This document shows positions 1 through 6,092 of a stretch of 6,092 nucleotides of DNA, piece by piece. The notes under the pieces were generated by a model that was not told the DNA's origin, made no database searches, and saw only the letters and a list, made by a program, of their open reading frames with translations. The first letter of the stretch is position 1. Every line of letters starts with the position of its first letter. The stretch covers positions 1-6,092 of the forward strand of contig CALAVF010000102.1 in NCBI GenBank assembly GCA_937892315.1. The letters run 5' to 3'. The position numbers were made by a program, and so were the translations under genes. Source of the stretch: an uncultured Prevotellaceae bacterium. Its GTDB lineage: Bacteria > Bacteroidota > Bacteroidia > Bacteroidales > Bacteroidaceae.

Positions 1-749
1 AAATTGTTGCTGGAAACTGGAAGATGAACAAGAATCTCCAGGAAGGTATCGAACTGGCAAAGGGTCTCAACGAGGCACTCGCTGCTGACAAACCAAACTG
101 CGATGTGATTATCTGTACTCCTTTTATCCACTTGGCAAAGGTGTCTGAAATCATCGACCACAAGGTGATTGGGCTTGGTGCTGAGAACTGTGCAGACAAG
201 GCTTCTGGTGCATACACTGGTGAAGTTTCTGCCGAGATGGTTAAGTCAACAGGTGCTGAGTATGTAATTCTCGGTCACTCAGAGCGTCGTGAGTACTACA
301 ATGAGACTCCCGAAATTCTGAAAGAGAAGGTTGAGTTGGCTCTGGCTAATGGCTTGAAGGTGATTTTCTGCATTGGTGAGTCTTTGGCACAGCGTGAGGC
401 TAATGAGCAGAATGCTGTTGTGAAGGCAGAGTTGGAAGGCAGTGTATTCCACCTTGCTCCTGAGCAGTTCAAAAACATCGTGATTGCTTACGAACCTATC
501 TGGGCAATCGGTACTGGCAAGACTGCTACGGCTGACCAGGCAGAGGAAATCCACGCTTACATCCGTTCTGTGATTGCTGAAAAGTACGGTGCACAGGTGG
601 CTGCTGACACTTCTATCCTCTATGGTGGTTCTTGCAAGGCTTCTAACGCTCCTGAACTCTTCGCTAAGCCTGATATTGACGGTGGCCTTATTGGTGGCGC
701 ATCACTCAAGGTTGCTGACTTCAAGGGCATTATCGACGCTTGGAAATAA
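1..749 (+). CDS. tpiA: Triosephosphate isomerase, 5' end cut off by window edge
   Basis: Interconverts dihydroxyacetone phosphate and glyceraldehyde 3-phosphate in glycolysis and gluconeogenesis; a cytosolic TIM-barrel enzyme. The first complete codon visible is at position 3 and reads [11 protein letters not shown], the conserved N-terminal strand with the active-site Lys of NWKMN. The in-frame ATG at 24 encodes the Met of this motif and is not the start. The true start should lie only a few codons upstream. Counting from that internal Met, the catalytic His is residue 85 (GHSERR, codon 276-278) and the catalytic Glu is residue 157 ([13 protein letters not shown]). The phosphate-binding loops [10 protein letters not shown] and [10 protein letters not shown] follow near the C-terminus. 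The visible 248 residues are nearly the full usual length of about 250. Cys replaces the common Val in GGSV; I recall the same form in Bacteroides relatives. Codons are strongly biased to T-ending forms (GCT, GGT, CGT, TCT), as expected for a highly expressed gene. The TAA stop is followed by a 141-base gap. Confidence 0.98.
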   Translation, partial: IVAGNWKMNKNLQEGIELAKGLNEALAADKPNCDVIICTPFIHLAKVSEIIDHKVIGLGAENCADKASGAYTGEVSAEMVKSTGAEYVILGHSERREYYNETPEILKEKVELALANGLKVIFCIGESLAQREANEQNAVVKAELEGSVFHLAPEQFKNIVIAYEPIWAIGTGKTATADQAEEIHAYIRSVIAEKYGAQVAADTSILYGGSCKASNAPELFAKPDIDGGLIGGASLKVADFKGIIDAWK

Positions 750-762
750 TCAACAAATAGAC

Positions 763-783
763 GATTGACAATTGATAATTGAA
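763..783 (+). repeat. Three tandem 7-base units (nATTGAn) in the left arm
   Basis: The units gattgac, aattgat and aattgaa follow one another without gaps and share the core ATTGA. The same spacing appears in reverse complement in the right arm (about 828-848). This heptamer periodicity is what gives the inverted-repeat arms their low-complexity, AT-rich character. It suggests that the arms grew by short-unit duplication, but three imperfect units is little evidence on its own. Confidence 0.5.
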
Positions 784-845
784 TGAGGCTTATGCGATGC
801 ATCTCTATCGACAAACATGCCGAAAGACAATTATCAATTGTCAAT
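764..845. repeat. Perfect 18-bp inverted repeat with a 46-base foldable centre
   Basis: The left arm attgacaattgataattg (764-781) is the exact reverse complement of 828-845. In RNA a G-U pair at 763/846 would extend the stem to 19. The centre (782-827) can fold further: ggc 787-789 with gcc 819-821, atg 792-794 with cat 816-818, and cgat 795-798 with atcg 807-810, leaving bulges. Each arm is itself built of about three 7-base units of the form nATTGAn (763-769, 770-776 and 777-783 on the left). There is no U-tract after the stem and no flanking target-site duplication that I can see. It fills most of the gap between tpiA and the SPOR gene. It may be a short dispersed palindromic repeat of the REP or MITE kind, or a structured 3' end for the tpiA transcript. 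The sequence alone does not decide which. Confidence 0.8.
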
Positions 846-890
846 TCTAAATGAACAACTCACTAAAATTCTCAATCCATTCACTCTACA

Positions 891-1379
891 ATGAAAAGAC
901 TTCTTACGTTTGCCATTTCCATCCTATTGTGTACTATCACCATGTCTGCACAAGAGTTTATTGACCACTTGACCAGCAAGGCTGCAGGACAAGGCACAGT
1001 GACAGTACATCAAGATTCCCTGCTCGATGATATCGTGAACGGGAAGAAGCAGTTCGTCCCTGAGAAGAAGGAAGAGAAGAAGGATCTGCCGGGCATACAG
1101 ACAGGAAAGCGGATGAAGGCTCGTGGCTACCGCATCCAGGTGTATTGGGGTGGCAGTGCTCGTGCCGACCAAACTAACGCCCAGCGTGCTGGCACGAAAG
1201 TCACCACGTTGTTCCCCGAACTGCAGGCCTACACGACCTTCGAATCACCCAATTGGCGATGCCGTGTGGGGGATTTTGTTACTCGTCAAGAGGCAAGCGA
1301 TTACCTCAGCAAACTCAAGGAGGCTAAAATCTCGCGAGATGCTATTATCGTGAAAAGCGAGATATACATATATCAATAA
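891..1379 (+). CDS. Exported SPOR-domain protein
   Basis: This 162-residue protein begins with a typical signal peptide: MKR, a hydrophobic stretch at residues 4-18, and a likely cleavage after MSA at residue 20. A short polar region follows (about 21-55), then a Lys/Glu-rich linker (about 56-77). Residues 78-158 resemble a SPOR domain: the opening strand [10 protein letters not shown], the [22 protein letters not shown] strand pair, and the helix [19 protein letters not shown] domains bind peptidoglycan glycan strands lacking stem peptides, typically at division sites, so a periplasmic envelope role is likely. No membrane anchor other than the signal peptide is visible, and no lipobox Cys follows it. 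ATG 891 is chosen because it directly precedes the signal peptide; there is no clear Shine-Dalgarno sequence, as is usual in Bacteroidota. The gene is the first after the 141-base gap and lies 14 bases upstream of folE, so it probably heads an operon. The exact partner is unknown. Confidence 0.88.
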   Translation: MKRLLTFAISILLCTITMSAQEFIDHLTSKAAGQGTVTVHQDSLLDDIVNGKKQFVPEKKEEKKDLPGIQTGKRMKARGYRIQVYWGGSARADQTNAQRAGTKVTTLFPELQAYTTFESPNWRCRVGDFVTRQEASDYLSKLKEAKISRDAIIVKSEIYIYQ

Positions 1380-1393
1380 TATATTCAGAAGAA

Positions 1394-1960
1394 ATGGACA
1401 AGGAAGAACAGATAGAACTACTCAAAAATACATGTCTAAAAACGCTTGAAGCCATAGGGGAAGATACGCAGCGTGAAGGGTTGGTCAAGACCCCTGAACG
1501 AATGGCGAGGTCGTTCCTCGAACTGACCAAAGGCTACTCTATGGATCCTGTCGCCACCCTTCAGTCGGCGATGTTCCCAGAGGATTATGACCAGATGGTT
1601 GCCGTGAAGGACATTGAGTTCTATTCTCTTTGTGAGCACCATATTTTGCCGTTCTTTGGCAAGGTTCATGTGGCATACATTCCTAACGGACACATCGTGG
1701 GACTTAGCAAAATTCCACGCATGATTGATATTTTCTCCCATCGCTTGCAGGTGCAGGAACACTTGACCCGTCAGATTTGTGAATGTCTTCAGCAGGCGCT
1801 CAACCCGTTGGGAGCCATTGTGGTGGTTGAGGCACAGCATCTTTGTATGCAGATGAGAGGTGTGGAGAAGCAAGGCTCCAGCACCACAACGATGTATTAC
1901 ACAGGTGTCTTCGAAAATATTGAAAAAAGAAAAGAATTCTTAAATCTTATCCATCATTGA
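1394..1960 (+). CDS. folE: GTP cyclohydrolase I
   Basis: Converts GTP to 7,8-dihydroneopterin triphosphate and formate, the first committed step of tetrahydrofolate synthesis; the family forms a cytosolic homodecamer. The 188-residue protein shows the family N-terminal motif [13 protein letters not shown] (residues 26-38). The zinc-site motif [12 protein letters not shown] follows, with Cys80 and His83 as ligands and His82 matching the catalytic His. Next come [20 protein letters not shown] (103-122) and the second zinc region [12 protein letters not shown] (146-157) with Cys151. Together these give the Cys/His/Cys zinc set of the zinc-dependent FolE type, rather than the unrelated FolE2. It is shorter than the 222-residue E. 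coli enzyme, mainly at the N-terminus, as is common in Bacteroidota. The start ATG is preceded by the purine-rich agaagaa. The stop TGA overlaps the TTG start of dnaG by the shared TTGA. All key residues are intact. Confidence 0.98.
   Translation: MDKEEQIELLKNTCLKTLEAIGEDTQREGLVKTPERMARSFLELTKGYSMDPVATLQSAMFPEDYDQMVAVKDIEFYSLCEHHILPFFGKVHVAYIPNGHIVGLSKIPRMIDIFSHRLQVQEHLTRQICECLQQALNPLGAIVVVEAQHLCMQMRGVEKQGSSTTTMYYTGVFENIEKRKEFLNLIHH
1957..1960 (+). other. TTGA overlap: dnaG TTG start within folE stop
   Basis: TTG at 1957-1959 starts dnaG, and TGA at 1958-1960 ends folE. In the dnaG frame the nearest upstream stop is TGA at 1921-1923, and no ATG or GTG lies between it and 1957. The first in-frame ATG downstream is codon 72, beyond the zinc finger. 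TTG 1957 also puts the protein start where family members begin (M-I-x-Q-x-T-I-D-R). Reinitiation by ribosomes finishing folE is the likely route, and the A-rich stretch at about 1923-1945 may help. Confidence 0.85.
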
Positions 1961-4062
1961 TACCACAATCCACCATTGACCGCATCATTGACGCCGCCAA
2001 CATCGTTGATGTCGTTTCTGATTACGTCACGCTTCGCCGAGCCGGTGCAAGTTACAAAGGATTGTGTCCTTTCCACGACGATAAAACCCCTTCGTTCTCT
2101 GTCTCTCCTGCTCGTGGTGTGTGCAAGTGCTTCAGTTGCGGCAAGGGTGGCAACTCTGTCCATTTCATCATGGAGATGGAGCAGATGACCTATGTGGAAG
2201 CCCTGAAACATTTGGCAAAGAAATACGGTATTCCTGTTGAAGAAGAGCAGATGACTGACGAACAGCGACAGCATCTCAACGAACGAGAGAGCATGTTTGC
2301 TGTCAACGAGTGGGCTGCCAAGTATTTCAGTCAAACCATGCAGAACAATCAGGATGGTCGTGCTATCGGACTTGCCTATTTCCGTAGTCGTGGTTTTCGT
2401 GATGACATCATCGCCAAGTTCCGTCTTGGTTTCTGTCTTGATAGCCCCAACGCCATGTCCAACGAGGCGAAAGCAAAAGGGTATAAGGAAAAGTATCTTG
2501 TCGATACGGGGCTCTGTGTGAAGCGAGATAACGGCACTATCTATGACCGTTTCCGTGGACGTGCCATGTTCCCTTGGATAGCCGTCAATGGCAAGGTAGT
2601 TGCATTTGGTGGTCGTGTGCTTGATGCACGTACCAAGGGAGTCAGCCAGAAATATGTTAATTCGCCCGATTCTATCATCTATCACAAGGCGAATGAACTC
2701 TACGGTATCTATCAGGCAAAGAAACAGATAGCCAAGGAAGATATGGTGTACATGGTCGAAGGTTACACCGATGTCCTTGCCATGCACCAGTGCGGCATTG
2801 AGAATGTGGTTGCCAACTCTGGTACGGCACTCAATGAGGCACAAATTCACTTGCTGCATCGTTTCACGAACAATATCACTCTGCTTTACGATGGCGACGA
2901 GGCGGGCATTCATGCTGCTACACGCAGCACCGACATGCTGCTTGCCGAAGGTATGAACGTGAAGATTCTGCTCTTGCCTGATGGTGACGACCCCGATAGT
3001 TTTGCTCGTAAACATAATGCCCAAGAGTTTAAGGAATATGTGGCGGCTCATCAGACAGACTTCATTCTCTTCAAGAGCAATCTTCTCTTGAAAGATGCTC
3101 AGCGTGACCCTATCAAACGTGCCAAACTGACAGAAGATATTGTAAGAAGTATTGCCGTTATTCCAGACGAAATCATCCGTTCCACTTATGTCCACGAATG
3201 TGCTGAAATTCTTGGGATGGACGAAGCCGTCTTGATGCGTGGTGCCAACAAGAACCGTGCGGCCATCCTCGAAAACTTGAAAAAGGAAGCACAGCGAGAA
3301 CGTGAACGGCAAGACCGTTTGCTGAATATGGGACAAGATGCAGAAAAGACCAAGGAAACACCTGCTGCTGCGGATGTCCTGGCATCCGACCCGTCACTCT
3401 CTGAGACACCTTCTGATGCCGACGATTCTTTTGCCGCCATTACCTCTGTTGATGAGGCTCCTGCTCAGCAAGCCCCTGATATGCAGCCACTCATCACGAA
3501 GAAGAATGAGGCAGACCAACGTTTCATCGGCATCGAGCGGATGATTATGACCCTTGTCACTCGCTATGGAGAGTTACCCATTGATGGCGAGAATGCCAAT
3601 GGCGAACAGACAAAAACCACCCTTGCAGAGTATGTGCAAGGTGACCTCACCTACGACGGCATCACCCTTCGTTCGCCCCTTTACACCAAGATGCTGCAAC
3701 TCACATGTGCCCATATACACGATACCGGTTTTGTTGCCAGCAAGTTTCTGCTCAACAATCAGGATGAAGATGTGAGTCGTGAAGCGGCTGACCTCATCAG
3801 CGACCGCTATCAACTCAGCAAAGGCAATCAAATGACACAAAGTGAAGAGGAACTGAAATCCACCTATGTTTCACGCCTGCTGCTCGACTATAAGAATGCC
3901 ATTGTTGAAGAAGAACTGAAGCAGTGCAATGCCGACCTCACACGCCCCGAAATCAAAAGCGATATACCCCAGATGATGGCTATCATGCGACGCATCAAGG
4001 AACTTGGAGAGATTCAGCGTGAATTGGCTAAATATCTGGGCGACAGAGTGGTAGTGAAATGA
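1957..4062 (+). CDS. dnaG: DNA primase, TTG start
   Basis: Makes the short RNA primers for leading- and lagging-strand DNA synthesis, acting with the DnaB helicase at the fork. The 701-residue protein has the full bacterial layout. The N-terminal CHC2 zinc finger has Cys37, His40, Cys58 and Cys61 (CPFH...CFSC). A catalytic-core N-terminal part follows (about 110-250, with [10 protein letters not shown] and KYVNSPDS). The TOPRIM fold has Glu268 in VEGYTD, Asp312 and Asp314 in YDGDEAG, and a third acidic cluster in PDGDDPDSF (341-349). A helical segment extends to about 450. The stretch at about 450-515 is polar and rich in Ala, Ser, Asp and Pro, probably a disordered linker, and it leads into a C-terminal domain (about 516-701) in the position of the helicase-binding domain. 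The start is TTG, overlapping the folE stop; the end overlaps the recG ATG. The active-site and zinc residues are intact, so I expect a functional, essential enzyme. Arg codons are mainly CGT and other CGN. Confidence 0.98.
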   Translation: MIPQSTIDRIIDAANIVDVVSDYVTLRRAGASYKGLCPFHDDKTPSFSVSPARGVCKCFSCGKGGNSVHFIMEMEQMTYVEALKHLAKKYGIPVEEEQMTDEQRQHLNERESMFAVNEWAAKYFSQTMQNNQDGRAIGLAYFRSRGFRDDIIAKFRLGFCLDSPNAMSNEAKAKGYKEKYLVDTGLCVKRDNGTIYDRFRGRAMFPWIAVNGKVVAFGGRVLDARTKGVSQKYVNSPDSIIYHKANELYGIYQAKKQIAKEDMVYMVEGYTDVLAMHQCGIENVVANSGTALNEAQIHLLHRFTNNITLLYDGDEAGIHAATRSTDMLLAEGMNVKILLLPDGDDPDSFARKHNAQEFKEYVAAHQTDFILFKSNLLLKDAQRDPIKRAKLTEDIVRSIAVIPDEIIRSTYVHECAEILGMDEAVLMRGANKNRAAILENLKKEAQRERERQDRLLNMGQDAEKTKETPAAADVLASDPSLSETPSDADDSFAAITSVDEAPAQQAPDMQPLITKKNEADQRFIGIERMIMTLVTRYGELPIDGENANGEQTKTTLAEYVQGDLTYDGITLRSPLYTKMLQLTCAHIHDTGFVASKFLLNNQDEDVSREAADLISDRYQLSKGNQMTQSEEELKSTYVSRLLLDYKNAIVEEELKQCNADLTRPEIKSDIPQMMAIMRRIKELGEIQRELAKYLGDRVVVK
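4059..4062 (+). other. ATGA overlap: recG start within dnaG stop
   Basis: ATG at 4059-4061 starts recG, and TGA at 4060-4062 ends dnaG. This is the classic 4-base arrangement for termination-reinitiation coupling. There is no convincing Shine-Dalgarno sequence in the preceding 15 bases. Initiation here places [19 protein letters not shown] at the N-terminus, which matches where RecG proteins normally begin. Confidence 0.9.
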
Positions 4063-6092
4063 ACATTCTTGCCCAAGATATCAAGTACCTGCAAGGAGTG
4101 GGACCCCAGCGTGCCATTCTGCTTGCCAACGAACTCGGCATCACCACCGTTGGCGACCTCCTTACGTACTATCCCTACAAATACGTTGACCGTAGCCGCA
4201 TCTACAAAATTCGGGACATTGACGGCAACATGCCATACGTACAACTTTGTGGACAAATTTTTTCTTTCGAGAGCATCGGAGAAGGACGTGGCAAACGCCT
4301 GATTGCCCACTTTGCCGACGGCACCGGCAGCATAGACCTCGTGTGGTTTCAAGGCATCAAGTATGCGGCAAAGAACTACGACTGCCGCAAGCCTTACATT
4401 GTTTTTGGCAAGCCGACGGTCTTCAACGGACACATCCAGATTGCCCATCCTGAGATAGAGAATGCTCCTGAAGACCTCAAGGCAGAGGCTCGCACCACGG
4501 GAAATCTCTTTGAGGAGGGAGCCATTAACCCCAATCTTCAGGAGTCGGATTTTGAGACACAACCTACTTTTTACAAGGGTCTTTGTCCTTCTTACAACAC
4601 CTCCGAGAAGATGAAGCGAGGCGGACTTACCTCCGCAGGTATGGCAAAATTGACAGCCAACATGTTCAAACTCTTGAAAGAGCCGTTGCAAGAAACTTTG
4701 CCTTCCTACATCGTTGCACAGCATCACCTCATGTCTTACGATGAGGCTGTCCACAATATCCATTATCCCTCTTCTCCCGAAGCCCTTCGCCATGCACAAC
4801 TTCGCCTCAAGTTTGAGGAACTTTTCTATGTGCAGTTGAACATCCTGCGGTATGTGAAAGACCGCCAACTTCGTTACAAAGGCATCATTTTTAGCACTAT
4901 CGGTGAGAATTTCAACAGTTTCTTTTATCATCATTTGCCCTTCGAACTGACAGGAGCACAGAAGCGGGTTATCAAGGAGATTCGAGCCGACATGAAATCG
5001 GGACGACAGATGAATCGTCTTCTTCAAGGCGATGTTGGCAGCGGAAAAACCCTTGTGGCACTGATGGTAGCCCTCATTGCCATCGATAACGGCTGTCAGG
5101 CTTGCATCATGGCACCTACAGAGATATTGGCAGAGCAGCATCTCAACACGCTCCGTGCCTTTTTAGGTGACATGCCTGTGCGTGTGGAACTGCTGACAGG
5201 CTCTGTGAAGGGGAAACGTCGCACAGAAGTGCTCGAAGGTCTGGTTACAGGCGGTGTCCACATCCTTGTTGGCACACACGCGGTCATAGAGGACAACGTG
5301 CTTTTCCACAGGCTCGGCTTGGTCGTCATCGACGAGCAGCACCGATTTGGTGTGGCTCAGCGTGCCAAACTTTGGATGAAGAACGCTGTTCCGCCTCATG
5401 TTCTCGTCATGACAGCCACCCCCATTCCACGCACCCTCGCCATGACCCTCTACGGAGACCTCGACGTGAGCGTCATTGACGAGCTGCCGCCAGGAAGGAA
5501 ACCTATCAAGACAATACACCGTTTCGACTCGCACAGGGAACAGATTTACAACATGATGAGACATGAGCTGCAAACAGGCAGGCAAGTGTACATCGTCTAT
5601 CCACTCATACAAGAGAAAGAGAAATACGTGCCACAAATCGACGCCGACTACTCCTTCGAAGGCAAGGACGGCTCCAACGTACTCTCCCCTATTGCGCGCA
5701 AGAGACAAGAGTCGCTCGACATGAAAAATCTGGAGGACGGCTACACACAGATATGCAAGGCCTTTCCCGAATATAAGGTGGGTAAGGTACACGGCAAGCT
5801 CAAGCCTGCCGAGAAAGACATTGAGATGGAGGCGTTCGCCAGCGGCCAGACACAGATACTCGTCGCCACGACAGTCATCGAGGTGGGCGTCAACGTGCCC
5901 AACGCATCGGTCATGATTATCGAGAACGCCGAACGCTTCGGACTCAGCCAGCTCCATCAGCTGCGAGGCAGAGTGGGAAGAGGAGCAGACCAGTCATACT
6001 GCGTGCTCGTCACTAACTTCAAGATATCAGAGACCACGAGAAAGAGAGTGCAGATAATGGTTGACTCCTCCGACGGCTTCGAGATAGCAGAG
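4059..6092 (+). CDS. recG: ATP-dependent branched-DNA helicase RecG, 3' end beyond window
   Basis: RecG remodels stalled replication forks, Holliday junctions and R-loops using ATP. Translating from ATG 4059 gives 678 codons with no stop up to the window edge, so the gene is partial at its 3' end. The N-terminal part (YLQGVGPQRA, then an OB-like wedge region about 58-135) precedes a superfamily 2 helicase core. Walker A is GDVGSGKT (324-331), APTEILAEQH lies at 352-361, the DEQH box is at 425-428, TATPIPRT at 452-459, VATTVIEVGVNVPNA at 602-616 and motif VI QLRGRVGRG at 634-642. The sequence stops inside DGFEIAE, after which RecG proteins usually have some 75-90 more residues. Two stretches look inserted compared with relatives (about residues 143-172 and 523-552). 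Arginine codons shift from CGN to AGR after about codon 460. All visible catalytic motifs are intact, and the gene is coupled to dnaG. Confidence 0.97.
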   Translation, partial: MNILAQDIKYLQGVGPQRAILLANELGITTVGDLLTYYPYKYVDRSRIYKIRDIDGNMPYVQLCGQIFSFESIGEGRGKRLIAHFADGTGSIDLVWFQGIKYAAKNYDCRKPYIVFGKPTVFNGHIQIAHPEIENAPEDLKAEARTTGNLFEEGAINPNLQESDFETQPTFYKGLCPSYNTSEKMKRGGLTSAGMAKLTANMFKLLKEPLQETLPSYIVAQHHLMSYDEAVHNIHYPSSPEALRHAQLRLKFEELFYVQLNILRYVKDRQLRYKGIIFSTIGENFNSFFYHHLPFELTGAQKRVIKEIRADMKSGRQMNRLLQGDVGSGKTLVALMVALIAIDNGCQACIMAPTEILAEQHLNTLRAFLGDMPVRVELLTGSVKGKRRTEVLEGLVTGGVHILVGTHAVIEDNVLFHRLGLVVIDEQHRFGVAQRAKLWMKNAVPPHVLVMTATPIPRTLAMTLYGDLDVSVIDELPPGRKPIKTIHRFDSHREQIYNMMRHELQTGRQVYIVYPLIQEKEKYVPQIDADYSFEGKDGSNVLSPIARKRQESLDMKNLEDGYTQICKAFPEYKVGKVHGKLKPAEKDIEMEAFASGQTQILVATTVIEVGVNVPNASVMIIENAERFGLSQLHQLRGRVGRGADQSYCVLVTNFKISETTRKRVQIMVDSSDGFEIAE

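Noticed and set aside
24..749. ATG at 24 as the start of tpiA
   Set aside because: The reading frame continues upstream with the conserved IVAGNWK strand including the catalytic Lys, so this ATG is internal and the real start lies outside the window.
764..845. Inverted repeat as an invertible (phase-variable) promoter
   Set aside because: The segment between the arms is only 46 bases, shows no promoter consensus in either orientation, and no invertase gene is nearby. A fixed palindromic repeat is simpler.
764..845. Inverted repeat as a classical rho-independent terminator for tpiA
   Set aside because: The stem is AT-rich, the loop is long and no run of T follows the right arm, so the standard terminator features are missing. 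A role in 3' end formation is still possible.
905..912. Exact match to the Bacteroidota -7 promoter element TAnnTTTG
   Set aside because: It falls inside the signal-peptide codons of the SPOR gene, has no TTG-type -33 element at the right distance, and would start transcription after the gene's own start codon. An 8-base degenerate match is expected by chance.
1932..1941. 10-base palindrome aagaattctt before the dnaG start
   Set aside because: It lies in the conserved C-terminal codons of folE and is explained by the Lys/Glu/Phe coding there; too short to call an operator.
1954..3336. 460-residue open frame on the - strand opposite dnaG
   Set aside because: It lies entirely antisense to a complete, motif-rich primase gene. 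Its translation shows no recognisable domain, and it is explained by the codon pattern of dnaG leaving few stops on the opposite strand.
4014..5141. 375-residue open frame on the - strand opposite recG
   Set aside because: The recG sense frame is open across this whole span with helicase motifs. The antisense translation has no signal, domain or start-site support.
5163..5957. 264-residue open frame on the - strand opposite the 3' part of recG
   Set aside because: It is the shadow of conserved RecG motifs (DEQH, TATPIPRT, VIEVGVNVPNA) read backwards; the translation is His/Val/Leu-rich without family features.

Overview
This window is an ordinary housekeeping stretch of a bacterial chromosome, most likely from the order Bacteroidales and probably Prevotella-like. 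That placement is inferred from the protein sequences (TpiA with a GGSC rather than GGSV phosphate loop, a 188-residue FolE, and DnaG and RecG resembling Bacteroides/Prevotella forms), the lack of clear Shine-Dalgarno sequences, and the gene order. No rRNA, tRNA, CRISPR array, insertion sequence, prophage gene or defence gene is visible. All genes are on the + strand.

Layout: (1) positions 1-749 hold the 3' part of tpiA (triosephosphate isomerase), whose start lies just outside the window. (2) Positions 750-890 are the only real intergenic gap. It contains a perfect 18-bp inverted repeat (764-781 and 828-845) around a 46-base centre that can itself fold, probably a small dispersed palindromic element or structured RNA. 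No match to the Bacteroidota -7 promoter consensus TAnnTTTG was found in the gap. (3) Positions 891-1379 encode a small exported SPOR-domain protein. (4) Positions 1394-1960 encode FolE, GTP cyclohydrolase I. (5) Positions 1957-4062 encode the DNA primase DnaG, starting at a TTG codon that overlaps the folE stop. (6) Positions 4059-6092 encode RecG, the branched-DNA helicase. It is open from its ATG to the window edge (678 codons, no stop), and its start overlaps the dnaG stop.

The last four genes look like one transcription unit: a 14-base gap, then two 4-base stop/start overlaps (TTGA and ATGA), so dnaG and recG are probably translationally coupled to the gene before each. Functionally the unit mixes envelope/division (SPOR), folate synthesis (FolE), replication priming (DnaG) and fork rescue (RecG). 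FolE supplies the folate needed for thymidylate and purine synthesis, DnaG primes replication and RecG remodels stalled forks, so a loose DNA-synthesis theme is possible but is inference.

I did not find an undescribed system. The points most worth a second look are the inverted-repeat element after tpiA, the TTG start of dnaG, an abrupt change in arginine and isoleucine codon use inside recG near position 5436-5500, and two apparent insertions of about 30 residues each in RecG.
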